A stretch of DNA of 64,000 nt. It comes from Psychrosphaera algicola. Its GTDB lineage: Bacteria > Pseudomonadota > Gammaproteobacteria > Enterobacterales > Alteromonadaceae. The position numbers and the translations under genes are program-made. The stretch's first letter is position 1. Every line of letters begins with the position of its first letter. Location: contig NZ_JAQOMS010000002.1 of the NCBI RefSeq assembly GCF_028401425.1, positions 4,216,001-4,280,000 of the forward strand, in the 5' to 3' direction. Positions 10,287 to 20,061 of the stretch are shown here, piece after piece. The notes beneath the pieces were generated by a model. The model was not told where the DNA came from. It worked only from the letters and a program-made list of their open reading frames with translations, and made no database searches.

Positions 10287-10597
10287 TTATAAATAACTGC
10301 AGCAGTAGTCTGCTGTTTTAGTCACTTTAAGTTTAAATGATGCATTTGCCGGAACGTAAAAGCTATCAGGAGCAACAATTGTTTGCCATTCTGAATCAGG
10401 TAATAGCACAGTGAGTTCACCGGCATTAATTTCCATTAACTCTTTAGCTGCTGTATTAAATTCATAATCGCTATAGGCAACATGACACCAAGTGTTTTTG
10501 TTGAGCCGTCTTCAAAAGTTACCGTGCGGCTTGTCACTTTGCCATCAAAATAGATATTGGCGTTTACATCGATAGCCACGTTTTTAAATTGAGTCAT
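10287..10597 (-). CDS. ppnP: Pyrimidine/purine nucleoside phosphorylase PpnP (frameshifted)
   Basis: About 103 residues, the usual PpnP size. From ATG 10597 the first frame reads MTQFKNVAIDVNANIYFDGK and TVTFEDGSTKTLGVMLP. After one missing base near 10478-10482 (a CC that should be CCC) the second frame continues YSDYEFNTAAKELMEINAGE, LTVLLPDSEWQTI and SFYVPANASFKLKV to TAA 10287. This is the single-domain cupin of the YaiE/PpnP family, which phosphorolyses several nucleosides. Neither frame alone is long, so an automatic caller would miss it. Confidence 0.85.
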
Positions 10598-10970
10598 GTT
10601 TAGATCCTATAATTGTTAAAAGTAATTTGAAAACTGAGTCGAGTTTAAGCTCCATGAGTTGTGCTTTTGGATTTAAACTGTGGAACACAAAATAAGGTTC
10701 CTGAATGAAGAAGATTATAAACGTTTTGTTCTTGCTTGATTAACCTTTATTAAGTTGAATTTGCAATAGCTAATAATGAAGTGGCAAATGTCAGCGGCGT
10801 CAATGACTAAATATATACAATGTTTTTAACCACCGGCATCCTTCAAATACGCGACCAAACGAGGGTATTAATCAAAGCGCTTGGTGACCAAAACGCGTCA
10901 ATTAGGTATTGGCATCTAAATTGCTTTAATCAAAGCCATAAACCCAGTTTACTGATGTGCGGAATAGACT
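10598..10970. other. Intergenic region upstream of the FlgO lipoprotein array
   Basis: 373 bases between the divergent starts of ppnP and the first FlgO lipoprotein. It must hold both promoters. I see AT-rich stretches but no confident -35/-10 pair, no RNA gene and no supported coding region. Confidence 0.5.
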
Positions 10971-11612
10971 ATGTATTATCGACAAACACAGCTAAAAACA
11001 CTTTTTAGATTGACCAGCTTATTGCTGATATGGCTTCTGGCTGCGTGTTCGTCGGTGTCTGACCCATTATTAGCTGGCGTAAAACAAGTGGATGAAAAAC
11101 CAAAAAGTTATCAGCCACAAAGTTCAGAAGGGTCATTGCATTTCCATGTAGAACGCCTTGCCCGTCAATTGTTCGACACTGCTAATGGCTTTGACGTATC
11201 GCGTCCTATGGTGGTTGGCACGTTTTTACCCGCGGAACGTTACGATAATAAAAACAATGCAGCGCTAGTGCCATATGGCATTCAAATCCAAGAAAGTTTT
11301 GCGACGTTTGCAACCCAAGCCGGTTTAAAGGTCATTGAGTTTAAAACCTTACCAGCGGTTAAAATAACCAATAATGCCGATATTATGATGTCGAGAGACG
11401 TTAATGATTTAGATTCTCGGGTCAGTGCCGATTACATGTTAACGGGCAGTTATACCCAGCAACAAAACAGTTTAGTCGTTAATGTTCGATTAATTCGTGT
11501 CTTTGATAAGACAATAGTTGCCGCAGCAACCGATTATTTGCCGCTAAATAGTATGTGGAGCCACAACAAAGTACAGATAAAAGACAGCCGTTTGTACCGT
11601 GGCGAGTATTAG
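10971..11612 (+). CDS. FlgO-domain lipoprotein 1
   Basis: Intact, 213 residues. The signal peptide ends in a lipobox (WLLAACSS), so it is probably a lipoprotein. The body has the FlgO-type pattern: VERLARQLFDTANGF, a VVGTFLP strand, a helix, and the terminal ADYMLTGSYTQQQNSLVVNV, RLIRVFDKTIVAAATDYLPL. FlgO proteins are outer-membrane lipoproteins first described next to Vibrio flagellar genes, but no flagellar gene is nearby. It is first of four tandem paralogues; the next starts 10 bases after its stop, so the four are probably one operon. Confidence 0.8.
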   Translation: MYYRQTQLKTLFRLTSLLLIWLLAACSSVSDPLLAGVKQVDEKPKSYQPQSSEGSLHFHVERLARQLFDTANGFDVSRPMVVGTFLPAERYDNKNNAALVPYGIQIQESFATFATQAGLKVIEFKTLPAVKITNNADIMMSRDVNDLDSRVSADYMLTGSYTQQQNSLVVNVRLIRVFDKTIVAAATDYLPLNSMWSHNKVQIKDSRLYRGEY

Positions 11613-11622
11613 GAGTTTAAAA

Positions 11623-12372
11623 TGAAAAAGTATATTTAAGCGTAATAACCACGTTAATGCTATCTGGTTGCGCAACAATGGAAAGTTGGTCTTTGTTTGA
11701 AGAACCTGCCCCTCAAGAAGAAGTGGTTGAAGACCAACTCAAAGTTGCGGCAGAACAAACGCCTCAGGCTGAGTATATTGCCGCAAATCCAGACGATACA
11801 ACGGCGGAAGCGAGCGTTAAGTTTCAGCAAAACTATCGCGATAAATTATTAAATAAAGTTGGCACCATGCACAGTCGTAAACCGACGAAGAGCATGGACA
11901 TGAAAAACATCAATTATTATGTACGTGGTTTGATGCATGATCTTGTGGGGAACTTGCAATATGTAAATGCATCCACGCCAATTGCCGTTACCTCTTTTGT
12001 CTTTTTAGACAGCGACTACGAAAAAGCAGATTTAATTGGTAAGCAATTATCGGAAAGCTTTATCCACGAAGTCCATAAATTTGGCATTCCAGTATTAGAT
12101 TATAAAACGACGGATTATATTCGCGTGTCACCGGATGGTGACTTTATATTGAGCAAAGATTACCTCGATCTATCTGGTGAATTGCCAATTAAATACGCGT
12201 TAACTGGCACGTTAGTCAAACACCTTGCAGGTTACATGGTTAATGCTCGGGTCATTGGATTGCAATCGAAAGCCGTTGTTGCGTCAGCGCAGGGCTTTTG
12301 CCTAGCAATGTTATTAACTCATTAATATCGAGCAATCTAAACGACGGTATTCCAGTGACAGCTGGCGAATAG
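11623..12372 (+). CDS. FlgO-domain lipoprotein 2 (frameshifted)
   Basis: About 250 residues, with a good ribosome binding site (GGAG) before ATG 11623. Adding one T to the run near 11636 gives the signal peptide MKKYILSVITTLMLSGCATM with lipobox LSGC. The FlgO core follows: YYVRGLMHDLVGNL, PIAVTSFVFLDSDYEKADLI, GKQLSESFIHEVHKFGIPVL, YALTGTLVKHLAGYMVNARV. A second break at the T-run near 12297 restores GFLPSNVINSLISSNLNDG and the stop at 12372. It is the array member closest to the fifth, distant copy at 20.1-20.7 kb in the VASFVD / ADLIGKQL region. Confidence 0.8.
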
Positions 12373-12385
12373 GTCGGAGGCCATT

Positions 12386-13146
12386 ATGATAAGAAATTTC
12401 TTAACTTTATTTCTATCTAGTACGCTGCTGGTGGGACTTACTGGTTGTGCATCGGGTGAGTTTTTTCCGGATGCTAAAACATCGGATAACCAAAAAGCTA
12501 AACAGGCCAATAAACCGCATGCCGATACCTTATGTGTGTCAAAAACGGGTCGATTAGTTGACTGCCAACAACTGGTTGCCCATTTGCAAAATGAACCGGG
12601 TTTACAAAACGCTCAGGGTGATCCATACCAAGAAGATACAAGAGCAATTCATTACTCACATCCGTTAGAAGCCAGTAATAATACGGTACTCGTGGGTGAA
12701 TACATTGAGCAAATGGCCACTGAAATTTTACGTAATTTAACTATCCCTATGGACGATGCGGTCGTCGGCGTAACGTCATTTGTTGAATTCTCTGAAGATC
12801 TGTCGACCGTCAATCATTTTGGCAATATGTTGGCAGAAAATTTCATTTATGAACTGCAGCAAAACGGCATTCCGGTTATTGATTATAAAGTCACAGGGGC
12901 GTGCGCGTGATTTCTACTGGGGATTTTGTCTTTTCGAGAAATTCAGACGAACTGCTGCTCGACGGAACAATGACCTATGTATTAACCGGCACTATGGCAT
13001 ACAACAAACGAGGATTAATCATTAACGCAAGAATGGTTAACTTCGAAAACAAACGAGTCGTATCGACAAGTAAAAAGCTTATCCCATATTTTGTTTTAGA
13101 TTCAATCATACCGAGTTCTGATAAACACGCTGTGATTGGCGATTAG
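12386..13146 (+). CDS. FlgO-domain lipoprotein 3 (frameshifted)
   Basis: About 253 residues; GGAGG precedes ATG 12386 by a normal distance. Signal peptide with lipobox (LLVGLTGCAS). The core reads YIEQMATEILRNL, AVVGVTSFVEFSEDLSTVNH, FGNMLAENFIYELQQNGIPV, then after a G-run break near 12897-12900 (GGGG should be GGGGG) VRVISTGDFVFSRN, MTYVLTGTMAYNKRGLIINA, RMVNFENKRVVSTSK. The order of elements is identical to paralogue 2, which supports joining the two frames. Role unknown. Confidence 0.8.
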
Positions 13147-13170
13147 TAAAACAACTGGAGCGTAATTTTG

Positions 13171-14125
13171 ATGAATATCCGTCCGTTAATTCAAATCAGT
13201 ATCTTGCTGGCATTATCCGGTTGTGCAACTGTTGATGGCTGGTTCGCCCCTGAAATTAAACCTGATGATCAACAACAGGCTTTGGTAAATAAAAGTGGTG
13301 ACGCAGAATTACAAATTGATCCAAATGCTAAAGCCAACGACAAAGCCTTGATGGGTGACGCATTGCAGCAGCCTGAAACGTTTCTGCTCGCTGAACACGA
13401 CAACGTTAAAAAATTAAAAGCTAATGACAGTACTATAGTGGGTAATCCAGATCGGCAAAGTACCAATTTGGTAGGTAATCAAGATCCCATAGGCAACACA
13501 AAACCCTATGGTGGTCAGTAACCCGTCAAGCCGTCAGTTGGCAAATACCCCTTTGACCAAACGTTCTGCAAATCGAGAAAAGCGCGTTCCCCAGCAAGAG
13601 TTTTCGGTAATGAGCCAGCAACGTCAACTGCAAACCAGCGTTGAAAACGACTACGCTGTTTTTCAGTCATTTAATCATCAGTTTATTAAAAATAACTCGG
13701 CTAAAAATCAGTATAAATCGTTAGATAAAACCGTGAGCCATTTTGTTATGGATCTGATTTCAAATTTGTCGTCTGAGCATTATGGTGCACCTTTGGTTGT
13801 CAGACCGATGAAACTCAAAGTCACCGATGTCGCAAACCCTGAAGGCGGTAAAGAGCTAATAACGTCGATGATTGCAGCCCAGATGAAAGACTATGGTTTT
13901 AATGTCTATGATGGCCGCAAGCCAAAAGGTAAATTTACTGGCGATGAAGTTATTTTAGAAACCATTGTTGATAGTTACGGAGACCAATTTGTGCTTTACG
14001 GGACATTAACTTTGTTGAAATCAAATACTGTGGCCGGAACGCACAACACTTTTATTTCGGATTTTTTCTTTCGCAATATTAAAGACGGTGTGGAAGTCTA
14101 CACAGACAGTTCTAACTCAGAATAA
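13171..14125 (+). CDS. FlgO-like lipoprotein 4, divergent (frameshifted)
   Basis: About 318 residues. Start ATG 13171 is 10 bases after a GGAG; a TTG at 13168 is also in frame. Signal peptide and lipobox (LLALSGCATV). A long low-complexity linker rich in Asn, Asp and Gln separates it from a C-terminal domain (SHFVMDLISNLSSEHYGAPL, VVRPMKLKVTDV, MIAAQMKDYGFNVYD, FVLYGTLTLLKSNTVAG) that follows the FlgO order but is the most diverged of the set. One break near 13504-13510 is cured by removing one base from the CCC run. Last gene of the array. Confidence 0.7.
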
Positions 14126-14147
14126 CGTTTCTTTTATAAAGCTATTA

Positions 14148-14171
14148 AAGTGGGTGTGTTAGCACCCACTT
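14148..14171 (+). terminator. Terminator-like hairpin after the FlgO array
   Basis: AAGTGGGTG (14148-14156) pairs with CACCCACTT (14163-14171) over a 6-nt loop, 22 bases after the last stop. The T-tract is poor. Confidence 0.6.
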
Positions 14172-14457
14172 ATCATTAATCCTCTATATTATTTGCTTTT
14201 TTATGGCCTAGTTGGTTTTCAGCCCGGCTCAGTGCTAGTTACATCCCCCACCTGAATATAACCGCAACTAATTACCGCATTAAGGACCTCTGTCACTGAA
14301 CTAAGACGTGAAAGAACTGCGCAGAAAAATCATTACCACCTAACATAAATACGCGAAGTGTTAACTCTAAGGTTATCTGTCTGTCGATGAGTGAGACTTA
14401 ATCTTTGGTCTATTTATTCAAGACGGGGCCGTTGGCTTTTAAAAAGTCGAATTGCAA
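14172..14457. other. Intergenic region between FlgO array and pilus operon
   Basis: About 290 bases between convergent transcription units. I see no gene, RNA or repeat in it. Confidence 0.5.
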
Positions 14458-14940
14458 TTAGGGGGTTCTAAATTCGACATCAAAGGACATATTGTACGAT
14501 GTCAGGCCGCTAAGCGCGTTGGAAATAGTCAATGTGCCACCCACATATAAATCAATGGTGCCGTCGGTGCCGGTCATAAACCAAGTGTCTGCCCCGGCAA
14601 TAGGTGACAAGCTCGTAGCATTAAGATCATTGACAAGGCGCGCTTTTGGCGCGAATGACAACCCCTGCGCTCCATCTTCAACATAGTTAAATCTTACAAT
14701 TAGCTGTGTATTGGGGGTCGATTGAATTCGGTAGTGGGCGAGTTGGGCGCTGCCTAAGCACATATTATCGGGGCTAGAAATATTGCCATTTATCGGGTCT
14801 AGTTCACAAAACCCTGACTTAGGCACCAATTCACCAAAGCTGAGTTGGGCTTGTTGGGTGATACTATCCGCCAGCGAATAAGCCGCAGGCGCAAACTGGA
14901 ACAATGCGGTTGCAACAATCAAATAACTGGCTTTAGACAT
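14458..14940 (-). CDS. Minor pilin / tip-like subunit of the chaperone-usher operon
   Basis: 160 residues from ATG 14940, which directly follows the stop of the usher gene (TAA at 14944-14942, one base apart). An upstream ATG at 15009 exists but would lie inside the usher. Signal peptide MSKASYLIVATALFQFAPAA. The mature part is a beta-rich domain (QAQLSFGELVPKSGFCELDP, TQLIVRFNYVEDGAQGLSFA, DLYVGGTLTISNALSG, YNMSFDVEFRTP) with one pair of Cys. The pattern resembles DUF4402-type pilin domains (terminal G-G-T-L and strand). It is the last gene of the operon and probably a secreted subunit. Confidence 0.6.
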   Translation of the reverse strand: MSKASYLIVATALFQFAPAAYSLADSITQQAQLSFGELVPKSGFCELDPINGNISSPDNMCLGSAQLAHYRIQSTPNTQLIVRFNYVEDGAQGLSFAPKARLVNDLNATSLSPIAGADTWFMTGTDGTIDLYVGGTLTISNALSGLTSYNMSFDVEFRTP

Positions 14941-14941
14941 G

Positions 14942-17900
14942 TTAGAGTTCAACAACTTTTGCTCCTTTTCGGTAAACGTATGGCAATGCATTATAAGCGT
15001 CTTGAGCAAGTTCTTCCGTTAAAAAGTCACCTAAATAGACGCTGCATCGTTGATTATCGTTTTCTACATAGGTGTTTACTAATTCACTTTGTAGGATATA
15101 ACTTTGGCATTCTTGCTCTGTGGTATAAGTTTCTAGCAAGACGGCAAATACAGTGCGAATCGTGCTAAAGACTCGAACATAGGCATCGGTGCGCACGTTA
15201 GGTGGGATCTGATATAAATATTGGTTGGCATCTTCTCTTAAATTAAACTCACCGGCCATTACCGTGCAGTATTTAGTCCCCATACTATAAAACGCTTTAT
15301 CGACCCCCGTTCGTTTTAAATCAGTCGTGCGCATATGGCAATATTCGCGGTCGTCATATGCGCCAAACTGAATCGAGAAAAACTCACCACGTTGTAGTTC
15401 CTTAGATGTCCTTTGGTTTGTTTTTGTCAGGGAAGTAGAGATATTTTGGGGCTCAATATCGCCTTGATAATTTTCGTCAACTTGGCTGCGATTAATATCT
15501 GAGATCGTAATCGTGTCGACCGTAAGTACTTGGTCGCTGCCGGTTAAGGTCAGTTTGATGGTTTTGGGATAGGCGTATAGCTTTTTACTGGCCAAAAACG
15601 CTGGGTCTATTCTGAGTTCGTATTGCCCTTAGCCATTGGTCTTCAAACATATAATAGTGTTCGATGTCAGATAACGTCTCAGCCACGACTTTTGAATTTT
15701 TATCCACTAGCTGAACCGGCACAAATTTGGCTTTTTGACCATAAGTTTTGTCTTCTAAAATTCCATCTAGCGTGACAGCATAATTAAATGGAATGTCCAA
15801 TGATGTCACACCGCCCGCGTGGGTATAAAACCTGAAATTATCATTAACTGGTTTAAGTGCAGGGGATTTTGTTTCCATCGTATTAAAATGCACTTTAATG
15901 GGCGCATTGTGGCCTAGTCCCGGAAGATAGGTCAAACCCTGAGTGTTTGAACGTATATCGCGCCAGTATGGTTTTACCCCAAATTGTACCCCCGACAGCG
16001 GTTCATCGTATTCGTCATAGTGTGCATTCTGGTTATTATCGATGTAGGTCATCAAGTCTAATGTTGACGATGCCGCTGAGTATTCACTCTGAAAATTGAC
16101 TTGGCCATTATGATAGTCGTAATCGATGTTAAAGGTTAAACCGGCACTCACTTGCCATTTAGTTTCACTCGAATAGCTGGTGCCAAAAACCATATTGAAT
16201 TTTTGTTTTCTGACACTGACATTCGTAGACACTCGATATTGATTGTCGACATTGTATTGCCCATTAAATGAAGCATAAATGTGCGCTGGGGCTCGCCATG
16301 TTGCATTCAAATCGATAGAGTCGAGTTCTGTTTTTTGGCCTTCTCCGTTTTCAATATTAAAATTGGCACTTGTCCGCAAATACCATTTATCACCAATAGG
16401 AGATGAAATTGCGATTTTATCAGTGATATAGGCCGTTGAGTTTAAAGCACTGTTGTAGCTGTAATTAACGGTATTGGTAATATTAAATTGTTTGAAACGA
16501 GATGAGAGAACAAAGTTAAGGTCATCAAACTGGCTATTGCCACTCACCCCGTCTAGTTCAAAGATATTTGATTTTGAATATCCATTTAAGCCGAGTCCTA
16601 CTGCGCCTAGCCTTGCGGTAAATCCAGCTCGATAGCCGTTTTGTTCGCCAAGCGGTGCAGTCGCATCTCGATTATCATAATTTTTGTTTGAAAATGCCCC
16701 GGCTGAGTATCGAAAGTTATTGCCAAAATTACCGAGCAAATTGACATCAAATTTGTATTTGTCGTGTTCTTGTATAAATACATTCACATCAGCCAGCGCA
16801 TTTGGTAATTGTCTGGTAAGTGAAATGATACCTTCATGCAATTGCGAATCATCTGGGTTTTGCTGGACAAAATAGGACAAGCCTAAGCTTGTTTTGGCAT
16901 TTAGCCCAAACTCGGTCTGAATAAATGCAGCAGGGGATGAGGACTTTTCACTAAATTGCTGATTGTTGAACAGGCTACTGCCAGTATCAATGATGCCGCC
17001 ATTGAAATTAAATTCACCGGGTTTCAGCATATTGTGACCAACGATAACTTCGCGGTCGATAATTTGTTCTTCACCATATGGACCGTACAACTTTATTTCA
17101 AATCGGTTTATGCCGTAGGTCGTATCGATGTTAGAAAAAATAATTCTACCATCTTCTGCCACCGTACCGGTTTCCATCAAAAAACCATTTTTATACAACT
17201 CAGCTTGCCATCCTGCAGGGGCATCTTCTTCGATGTTTATTTTGCCAAAATAAGAACTGTATTTGGCCTGATCACTGCCAAATACAACACCTAGGCCAGA
17301 GTAGCCCGATTGCAATCTGGTATTGCTGGCGGAGACATCACCAAAAGCATAATGATTTAGACTGCCTAGAATTTTTTTGTCCGGAGCCGTTTGACTCCGC
17401 CGCATACTAAAACGTGCGGTAAGTTGGTTGTCGGTGTTTTGCGCCATGCTCAAGTGAGACGCATGGTAAAGCAAGTCGTTGTAAGTTTGTACATTTAGAT
17501 TGAGTTGGTCATTTAATTGATTTTTACGCGCGGAAATTGAAACATGGCCTTTAGGGGGCGTATAAATTCGATATTGATCTTCGATTAGAAAGTCGTATGT
17601 TGGATCCTGCAGATCAGACTGTTGCACAACTTTGTTATTGCTTCTCGCGAGTCGTTTTTGTATTGGAAATGGCTGTCCTTGAGAGACAAACTCAATGGCA
17701 AGATCTTGAGTTTTCATGGTGATGTTGGCGTTAATTAAATAGGCCAAGGTCGTTGTATCTAAGTAAAGTTCATTGTCGATAAGTACGGCAAAGCTTTTTG
17801 ACATTTTTTCTGATTTGCTTAAATCAGTAACGCCGTTTTTAGACGGCGGTGTCTGTTGCAGTTGAAACAAAACATTCGATTGTTCAATTTTGCCAGTGAT

Positions 17901-18143
17901 TAGACCGCTTTTAGGACCGTAATTTAGGTTGAGCTCTAACATACCAGTGACGACGTAAAAAGGCAGAAGTACCTTAGTCGTTGTGGTAATAAATATCCGC
18001 GCTTTCGTATAGCACCAAATCGCGATTTAAGCGCAGATCATAAATATCAAAGTCGACTTCATCTTGCGTTAACCACTGCACGCTACTTGTCGAAGTAAAA
18101 CTCAACAGGAGCAAAAAGTGAAACACAGGTGACTTATCTTCAT
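14942..18143 (-). CDS. Outer-membrane usher with C-terminal SPOR-like extension (frameshifted)
   Basis: About 1065 residues after joining. Start ATG 18143 lies 16 bases after the chaperone stop; the N-terminal part (VQWLTQDEVDFDIYDLRLNR) needs a fix near 18105 and another near 17970. The body is an usher: a barrel with GDVSASNTRLQSGYSGLGVV, the plug-like APAGWQAELYKNGFLMETGT and INRFEIKLYGPYGEEQ, long TonB-independent barrel strands, then a carboxypeptidase-like EYDEPLSGVQFGV segment. After a break near 15620 the frame continues ELRIDPAFLASKKLYAYPKT into about 150 residues with SPOR-like patterns (FFSIQFGAYDDREYCHMRTT; CSVYLGDFLTEELAQDAYNA). Ushers export pilin subunits across the outer membrane. 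The fusion depends on the 15620 join; the alternative is a separate overlapping gene at 15595-14942. Confidence 0.75.
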
Positions 18144-18158
18144 CGTGTAATGGATGCG

Positions 18159-18927
18159 TTAGTTAATCACAGTGGTTAGCGAAATATCGCCACCAAATTG
18201 TGGCGTTTCTTTAAATTCGATGATCACTTTGCCTTTTGGCTTTGCTTTTAACGGCAGCAACAGCGGTACATCTGCTGATTGCAAATAGTGTGAAAATCCT
18301 TTGCGAACCGCTAAAACGCCAGTGTCGTCAGATACGGAGATGTCGCCAAATAGTGATCTTTTTCCACGACGACTTAGTATTGCCTCGGCAAAATAACGCT
18401 CGTTAGTGTTGCCGATATGGGCTTGTTGAATGGCTGCTTCGACTTTAAGCTCCCCTTGCGAACCACTACCGGAATATTAAAGACAAAGTTTGGCTGAATT
18501 TTAATTCCCGCTGTTGCGTTATCAGTTTGTTCACGACATCTTAGGTTTAAATAACTGACCCATTCCCCACTTTTTTGTTGGACTAATCTACGAGCTAAAA
18601 CCCGTACTTTTTGATTAGACTTAGCTGGAATTAAAACGCGTTTAGGTGAAATTCGAAGTAAAGACTGAGCGCTGGTCGCTGGCAAATTGTCTTTTGTCGC
18701 GACCGTCAGTTGACCTTCTGGAGATACGTTATGGTCGACTAAATTGGTGTAACAATAGGCATCGGTATCGCCCTGATTAAATATCTGGTAATTTTTGGTA
18801 CTTTGTTTTTCAGTTAACAGTACACGATAATCCGTGAAATGAATGTTTGGACCTGCGCTGGCCGAGTTGACAAAAACGCCAAGCATGACGATGGCAATAT
18901 TAAGAAAAAACGTGGCGATACAGTCAT
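18159..18927 (-). CDS. Periplasmic pilus chaperone (frameshifted)
   Basis: About 256 residues. One T added to the T6 run near 18905 gives start ATG 18927 and signal peptide MTVSPRFFLNIAIVMLGVFV, ending NSASA. The first Ig-like domain has IHFTDYRVLLTEKQSTKNYQ, LLRISPKRVLIPAKSNQKVR and VSYLNLRCREQ, the order of a PapD-type chaperone with the basic residue motif before the F1-G1 strands. A G-run break near 18455 (GGGG should be GGGGG) joins the second domain (GELKVEAAIQQAHIGNTNER to GGDISLTTVIN). It would stabilise subunits and deliver them to the usher, whose gene starts 16 bases downstream. Confidence 0.8.
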
Positions 18928-18980
18928 GTTGATACCTACTTGAAGCTCTAGTTAATTTGGGTGATAGGCCCGTGGTAAAT

Positions 18981-19067
18981 TTAAAAAGAAACTAAAGTGT
19001 AAAACAGCAGGAAACTCACAAAAAATAAGCTTAACAGCATGGTAGTTTTGACACATTTTTCTTTCAT
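18981..19067 (-). CDS. Possible small hydrophobic peptide (28 aa)
   Basis: ATG 19067 opens 28 codons to TAA 18981: a basic start MKEKCVKTT followed by a single hydrophobic helix MLLSLFFVSFLLFYTLVSF. A GAG lies about 8 bases before the ATG. It sits between the pilin terminator and the chaperone gene. The composition fits a small membrane peptide, but so short an open frame can arise by chance and no homologue is recognised. Confidence 0.25.
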   Translation of the reverse strand: MKEKCVKTTMLLSLFFVSFLLFYTLVSF

Positions 19068-19285
19068 TTTTGCTCATAAACTATAAAGCAGGAATAGTGC
19101 CAGTAGCGGTAAAATCAAAGGGTTTTTAAAGATAATGGCAATAAAAACATAAGACCATGAGCAGCGCGCTGGGAAAGTGTAAAACTGGGCCTCAATTGAC
19201 ATTGAGTTTTGCAGTGATGGCATTACCGAACAGACAATGAAAACTCGTAATAGGCTAGATGAAGATAATTAAAATGAAGGAAAAC

Positions 19286-19316
19286 AAAAGAGTGAAACAC
19301 GATGTTCCACTCTTTT
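19286..19316 (-). terminator. Terminator/attenuator after the major pilin gene
   Basis: AAAAGAGTG (19286-19294) pairs with CACTCTTTT (19308-19316); on the coding strand it is followed by TTTTG TTTT-like U-rich sequence. It lies between the pilin and the chaperone-usher genes, where pilus operons often have a partial terminator. Confidence 0.7.
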
Positions 19317-19325
19317 ATATGCTGA

Positions 19326-19934
19326 CTAGTATGTGGCAGTAATGTCGAAGCTACCTGAATATGGCGTATTGGCGGTAAGGTCCTGCAATACGTTTACCAC
19401 ACCACCAACAACAACAACAATTGAACCATTGTCACCGACAGTTATGCTCACTGGGTTATCTGCGATAATCGCAACCGGTGAAGAAAAATCGACGGTTGAG
19501 TCGTTTTGTACGAGAAAGCCGCTTGGTGAGAAATTAAAATCAGTGCCGCCACTAATTGAAGACACCGTTACGTTTGCCGTTTGTCCGGCCACGCCAGTGA
19601 TTTCATAGACACCTGATAAATTGTTTGCAGTACCAGAAGTTATTGCAATACAACCGCCATCACCACTACTTAAAGAATCTTGAATGTCAGAATTAGCAAT
19701 AACGCCGACACTCGCTGACGACGCTGCTGCAACCGCCGTTGTTACTGTACAAGAGGTTGCGGCTTTACCAAATACGTTGGCAACACCAAAGGTTAACGGA
19801 TTGTTTTCTACAATTTGAAGATCCTGCACCGTTGTGAACGCTAGCGTAAATGACGTTGTAACCGCCGTTGAAGATAAAGGGGCGATAACAAGCGCTGCAC
19901 CTAAAAATACTTTATTTAACAAATTCTTTTTCAT
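19326..19934 (-). CDS. Pilin-like protein, DUF4402 type, of the chaperone-usher operon
   Basis: Intact, 202 residues. Signal peptide MKKNLLNKVFLGAALVIAPL, cut near STA. The mature domain is beta-rich and Gly/Ser/Val-rich: FTLAFTTVQDLQIVENNPLT, FGVANVFGKAATSCTV, then the terminal ITVGDNGSIVVVVGGVVNVL and TPYSGSFDITATY. The V-V-G-G plus G-x-Y-x-G-x-F/x-I-x-V-x-Y ending is that of DUF4402 pilin-like domains. As first gene of the operon, with a terminator behind it, it is probably the major subunit. The match to DUF4402 is by eye only. Confidence 0.65.
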   Translation of the reverse strand: MKKNLLNKVFLGAALVIAPLSSTAVTTSFTLAFTTVQDLQIVENNPLTFGVANVFGKAATSCTVTTAVAAASSASVGVIANSDIQDSLSSGDGGCIAITSGTANNLSGVYEITGVAGQTANVTVSSISGGTDFNFSPSGFLVQNDSTVDFSSPVAIIADNPVSITVGDNGSIVVVVGGVVNVLQDLTANTPYSGSFDITATY

Positions 19935-20061
19935 AATCAGTTACCTTTTGGATCTAAGTCAGATCTATATACGGTTGTTGCTCGCGAGAACATACGGTTT
20001 ACGTACTTTAATATTTACTTATCGGACGATTGAACAACATCTTTAGTAATTTTTTTAGCAA

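Noticed and set aside
10971..14125. FlgO array as part of a flagellar cluster
   Set aside because: No other flagellar gene is in the window; the neighbours are pilus and metabolic genes.
15595..15597. Start of a separate SPOR protein gene at 15595
   Set aside because: It begins inside the usher and its first residues (ASKKLYAYP) fit as continuation of the usher after one base is corrected; kept as alternative, not as a separate feature.
16956..17294. Long open frame opposite the usher gene
   Set aside because: It is antisense to a clearly coding usher barrel and has no start signal or recognisable domain.
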